Source of the DNA: Channallabes apus
Taxonomy: Eukaryota; Chordata; Actinopteri; Siluriformes; Clariidae
Length of the DNA: 64,000 nt
NCBI GenBank assembly: GCA_030522415.1
Contig: CM060108.1
Span: forward strand, 36,150,256-36,214,255
Direction: 5' to 3'
Shown: positions 60,340 through 64,000 of the stretch, piece by piece
How positions within the stretch are numbered: the stretch's first letter is position 1
Layout: every line of letters begins with the position of its first letter
The notes under the pieces: generated by a model
Databases searched by the model: none
What the model saw: only the letters and a program-made list of their open reading frames with translations
What the model was told of the DNA's origin: nothing
Program-made: the position numbers and the translations under genes

Positions 60340-61944
60340 CAAACCGGATTCCAAAAAAGTTGGAACACTAAACAAATTGTGAATAAAAACTGAATGCAAT
60401 GATGTGGAGATGGCAAATGTCAATATTTTATTCAGAATAGAACATAGATGACAGATCAAAAGTTTAATCCGAGAAAATGTATCATTTTAAAGGAAAAATA
60501 TGTTGATTCCAAATTTCACGGTGTCAACAAATCCCAAAAAAGTTGGGACAAGTAGCAATAAGAGGCTGGAAAAAGTACATTTGAGCATAATGAAGAGCTG
60601 GAAGACCAATTAACAGTAATTAGGTTAATTGGCAACATGATTGGGTATAAAAAGAGCTTCTCAGAGTGGCAGTGTCTCTCAGAAGCCAAGATGGGTAGAG
60701 GATCACCAATTCCCACAATGTTGCGCAGAAAGATAGTGGAGCAATATCAGAAAGGTGTTACCCAGCGAAAAATTGCAAAGACTTTGCAGTTATCATCATC
60801 AACTGTGCATAATATCATCCAAAGATTCAGAGAATCTGGAACAATCTCTGTGCGTAAGGGTCAAGGGCGTAAAACCATACTGGATGCCCGTGATCTCCGG
60901 GCCCTTAAACGACACTGCACCACAAACAGGAATGCTACTGTAAAGGAAATCACAGAATGGACTCAGGAATACTTCCAGAAACCATTGTCAGTGAACACAA
61001 TCCACCGTGCCATCTGCCGTTGCCAGCTGAAACTCTACAGTGCAAAGAAGAAGCCATTTCTAAGCAAGATCCACAAGCACAGGCGTTTTCATTGGGCCAG
61101 GGATCATTTAAAATGGAGTGTGGCAAAATGGAAGACTGTTCTGTGGTCAGATGAGTCACGATTCGAAGTTCTTGTTGGAAATGTGGGACGCCATGTCATC
61201 CGGACCAAAGAGGACAAGGACAACCCAAGTTGTTATCAACGCTCAGTTCAGAAGCCTGCATCTCTGATGGTATGGGGTTGCATGAGTGCGTGTGGCATGG
61301 GCAGCTTGCAATGCAGGCACCACCATGGAAAGGCACCATCAATGCAGAAAAATATATTCAGGTTCTAGAACAACATATGCTCCCATCCAGACGTCATCTC
61401 TTTCAGGGAAGACCCTGCATTTTTCAACAAGATAATGCCAGACCAAATTCTGCATCAATCACAACATCATGGCTGCGTAGGAGAAGGATCCGGGTACTGA
61501 AATGGCCAGTCTGCAGTCCAGATCTTTCCCCTATAGAGAACATTTGGCGCATCATAAAGAGGAAGGTGCGACAAAGAAGGTCCAAGACGATTGAACAGTT
61601 AGAGGCCTGTATTAGACAAGAATGGGAGAGCATTCCTATTTCTAAACTTGAGAAACTGGTCTCCTCGGTCCCCAGACGTCTGTTGAGTGTTGTAAGAAGA
61701 AGGGGAGATGCCACACAGTGGTGATAATGGCCATGTCCCAACTTTTTTGGGATTTGTTGAAAACATGACATTTTGATTCACCATATTTTTCCCTTAAAAT
61801 TATACATTTTCTCAGTTTAAACTTTTGTTCCGTGATTTATGTTCTATTCTGAATAAAATATTGACATTTGCCATCTCCACATCATTGCATTCAGTTTTTA
61901 TTCACAATTTGTTTAGTGTCCCAACTTTTTTGGAATCCGGTTTG
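60340..61944 (+). mobile_element. Tc1-like transposon of a second family (frameshifted)
   Basis: Starts CAAACCGGATTCCAAAAAAG and ends CTTTTTTGGAATCCGGTTTG. TA on both sides (60338-60339, 61945-61946). Inner repeat copies (CCAAAAAAGTTGGGAC) are near 60533 and 61735. The long inverted repeats are well matched, so insertion is fairly recent. Confidence 0.93.
60691..61724 (+). pseudogene. Tc1 transposase, one frameshift
   Basis: From MGRGSPIPTM (60691) the frame runs to about 61310, with the helix-turn-helix domain and the first catalytic block WSDESRFE (D154). An indel at about 61305-61330, after GMGSLQ, throws it out of frame. The continuation to 61724 (KGTINAEKY, QQDNARPN, SPIENIW, ending RRGDATQW) is intact in another frame. 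Both later catalytic acids are present, so a single frame change separates it from an open transposase. Confidence 0.9.
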
Positions 61945-62487
61945 TAGATACAATGTCACCTAATAAGATACAGACACATTCTTATGACTTGACCCATTTC
62001 TATGGCCCTGGAAGATTAATTTATCAATATCCTTGCGAAGTAAAACTCACATGATTACCATTGTTCAAACTAAAGTAAAACTAAAGTAGCAATTGAATTG
62101 AACTGTTTGATTGCCAAACTAACAATAACTTTCTGTTACTGTTTCCTTGTGTTCTTTAAAAGAGCACACACTAAGAGCACACACTCCCAGCTCTGTATCA
62201 GCCGTGTTTCTCCCTCAGTGATTATTATGATCCCTGGTCATGTGACTAAGTGTATATTATATTATAAAAGCCTCCAGGTTGTTTTTCATGTAATTTAATT
62301 TATCTTGTTTAGATTTGTTATGTTATGCACATTGCTTTAATTAAATAAACATTTTAAGCATTGATGAAACCGTTTAACAATGTTAAATATTACTGTATAT
62401 ATTTAATGTGTTTCTTTAAGGTAAAATATAAGCTAAATAAGTCTTTAAGTAATGATTTTCCTGTTGCTAATATGCTAGATACCTTTT

Positions 62488-62489
<2 letters not shown>

Positions 62490-62526
<37 letters not shown>
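62490..62526. repeat. (AAT)n microsatellite
   Basis: Twelve or so AAT/ATA units. Confidence 0.9.
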
Positions 62527-62634
62527 GAATATGTAATCTATGAAGGATAGGAGCATATACATTTGTTATCTGTATATTTATGATTAGGTAGGCTGTTCCA
62601 TTGTTGCATCATATAATCTAATGTTTTTTAGGAG

Positions 62635-62850
62635 CTGCTGTTAGTCTTTTGGCTAACCCTTACAGGGTTACCACAGCGGACCATCCAATCCACACAACAA
62701 CTTGGCACAGGTTTTATGCCGGATGCCCTTCCTGATGCAACTCTTGCATTTTTATCCAGGCTTAGAACCAGAATTGCATCCAGTGGCTGGAGTTTGTATA
62801 TTGGCTGGGAGCAACTCAGGCCTTAGGCAAAAAAATCTTACTAATGAGCC
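62635..62850 (+). repeat. Dispersed teleost repeat fragment
   Basis: GGGTTACCACAGCGGACCAT and GCCGGATGCCCTTCCTGATG are hallmark phrases of a widespread fish repeat. Non-coding. Confidence 0.55.
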
Positions 62851-63291
62851 ACCAATTCCCTTAAAGCTATTTGTAAATTTTTGTAAGATGTTCATACTGA
62901 ACCTTCATATAAATCTTAAGGGGTATAAAGCTCACGGTAGCTGAAACACCAGTGAGTCAAAAGTAGAAGTAAAGTTTGAAAGCCTAAGGCAAAGAAAAAA
63001 TATAGAAGTTAACTAAAGCAATGCTTATTAAGAATTTTTTTAACTCTTCTTTTTGAAAGTTATATTTTTATGGTTAATTAAACATGGTGATAAAGCACTC
63101 CGAGTGTTCACTCTTTTTTTCCTGTTTGCTGGTGAGCTCTGTGCCCCGTTGCTTGGTTACAGAGACACAAAGGAGCGCGTGTTCACAACTATAACGGACA
63201 AACACAACAGCAGCAAGTTATCTGTTTCTGTTGCTCGTTATAGCTGCTCTGTGCTGGGATCGAACTCCTGATCTCGTTAGTGCTGCACACA

Positions 63292-63416
63292 ATGGCACCG
63301 AAGAAGAAGAAGAAAGCTGAAGCGTCAGGAGGCGCGGGGAAAGAGGCAGACAAAGAAGCAGAAGCTGAGAGACAAGCACAGTTACACAAAGAGTAAGAGA
63401 AAAAAAATCACACAGT

Positions 63417-63503
<87 letters not shown>

Positions 63504-63587
63504 CTGTTTTGGTTTTTGATTCTCAGGTATGAAATTCTGACTGAAATATTCAGAAATCTCAAAAGGAGGGCAGACCAACTGTATCCT

Positions 63588-63641
<54 letters not shown>

Positions 63642-63953
63642 TGAGAATTTTTCTCTTCCTCTTTGTGTAACTGTGCATACACCTACACAAAACCACACAC
63701 CTACACAAACATAGCCATACACAAACAGGAAACATATTACCTCACACACATACATACACACACAACCACATATACACATAATTACAAACACAACCACATC
63801 ATACACACAATCACACACAACCACTCTCACATCCTCAAATACACACTATTAAATAATGCTTCTTGATGTTAAGGCAATTTAACTCAAGTCGACTCCAGAC
63901 GAAAAGATAATGAGATTCTTCAGAATGAGACCAACCAGATACGCATCGAAAGT
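63292..63953 (+). CDS. ccdc166: DUF4515 coiled-coil protein, CCDC166-like, first three exons (partial)
   Basis: Exons 63292-63392, 63527-63580 and 63899-63953 join in frame with GT-AG introns. The gene continues beyond the window. The product starts MAPKKKKKAEASGG, a charged Lys/Glu/Ala leader, then LHKEYEILTEIFRNLKRRAD and QLRKDNEILQNETNQIRIES. This heptad-rich run has the 'EYxxLxE ... LRxxNxxLxxExxxxxxES' shape of the DUF4515 family (CCDC166, BBOF1), whose studied members act at cilia and basal bodies. The ATG is the first after upstream stops and has an A at -3. Both introns are short and dominated by GT (intron 1) and CA (intron 2) repeats. Family fit is good; the choice of CCDC166 over other members is less sure. 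Confidence 0.7.
63413..63498. repeat. (GT)n in intron 1 of the CCDC166-like gene
   Basis: About 80 of the 134 intronic bases are GT repeat, between exons 1 and 2. Confidence 0.97.
63593..63639. repeat. (CA)n in intron 2 of the CCDC166-like gene
   Basis: A CA tract starting 13 bases after the exon 2 donor. It is followed by a looser CACA-rich stretch to about 63845 and a further CA tract at 63959-63988 in intron 3. Confidence 0.95.
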
Positions 63954-63956
63954 GTG

Positions 63957-63993
<37 letters not shown>

Positions 63994-64000
63994 CAATGCA

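Noticed and set aside
57630..63291. Bidirectional promoter between OGA and the CCDC166-like gene
   Set aside because: The start codons are 5.7 kb apart with a Tc1 element between them. Divergent orientation alone is not evidence.

Overview
This is a vertebrate nuclear window, almost certainly from a ray-finned fish. Genes have many GT-AG introns. (CA)n/(GT)n microsatellites are very dense. The repeats are typical of teleosts: Tc1/mariner, hAT, CACTA-like inverted-repeat elements and short high-copy interspersed repeats. An otophysan such as a catfish is plausible, but the species cannot be named from the sequence.

Three protein-coding genes can be assembled exon by exon with consistent splice phases. 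(1) A urea transporter of the SLC14 family lies on the + strand at 11059-34887: 8 coding exons, 377 residues, complete. (2) A protein O-GlcNAcase (OGA) gene lies on the - strand at 57629-41179: 16 coding exons, 765 residues, complete, all catalytic residues kept, with a shortened central linker. (3) The first three coding exons of a DUF4515/CCDC166-like coiled-coil gene lie on the + strand from 63292 and run off the right edge. The transporter and OGA converge tail to tail across about 6.3 kb. OGA and the CCDC166-like gene diverge head to head across about 5.7 kb.

Layout. 1-4190: a repeat mosaic with two exons of a P2X7-ballast-like zinc-binding module and a 1.15-kb inverted-repeat transposon split by a Tc1 element. 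4190-7987: no gene, rich in microsatellites. 7988-9606: a second Tc1 copy with an uninterrupted 340-residue transposase. 9851-10580: a hAT element. 11059-34887: the transporter. Its intron 1 holds two CACTA-like elements in inverted orientation, intron 4 holds a nested series of hAT and mariner-type elements, and intron 5 holds small repeats. 34888-41178: intergenic, with decayed transposons. 41179-57629: OGA, whose introns carry small transposons and a GA microsatellite used as a polypyrimidine tract. 57630-63291: intergenic, with a third Tc1 family member broken by a frameshift. 63292-end: the CCDC166-like gene.

The three genes show no sign of a shared pathway. The most unusual material is the substituted pore signature of the urea transporter, the inverted transposon pair carrying a spliced host-like exon in its first intron, and the nested insertions whose order can be read from exact target-site duplications.
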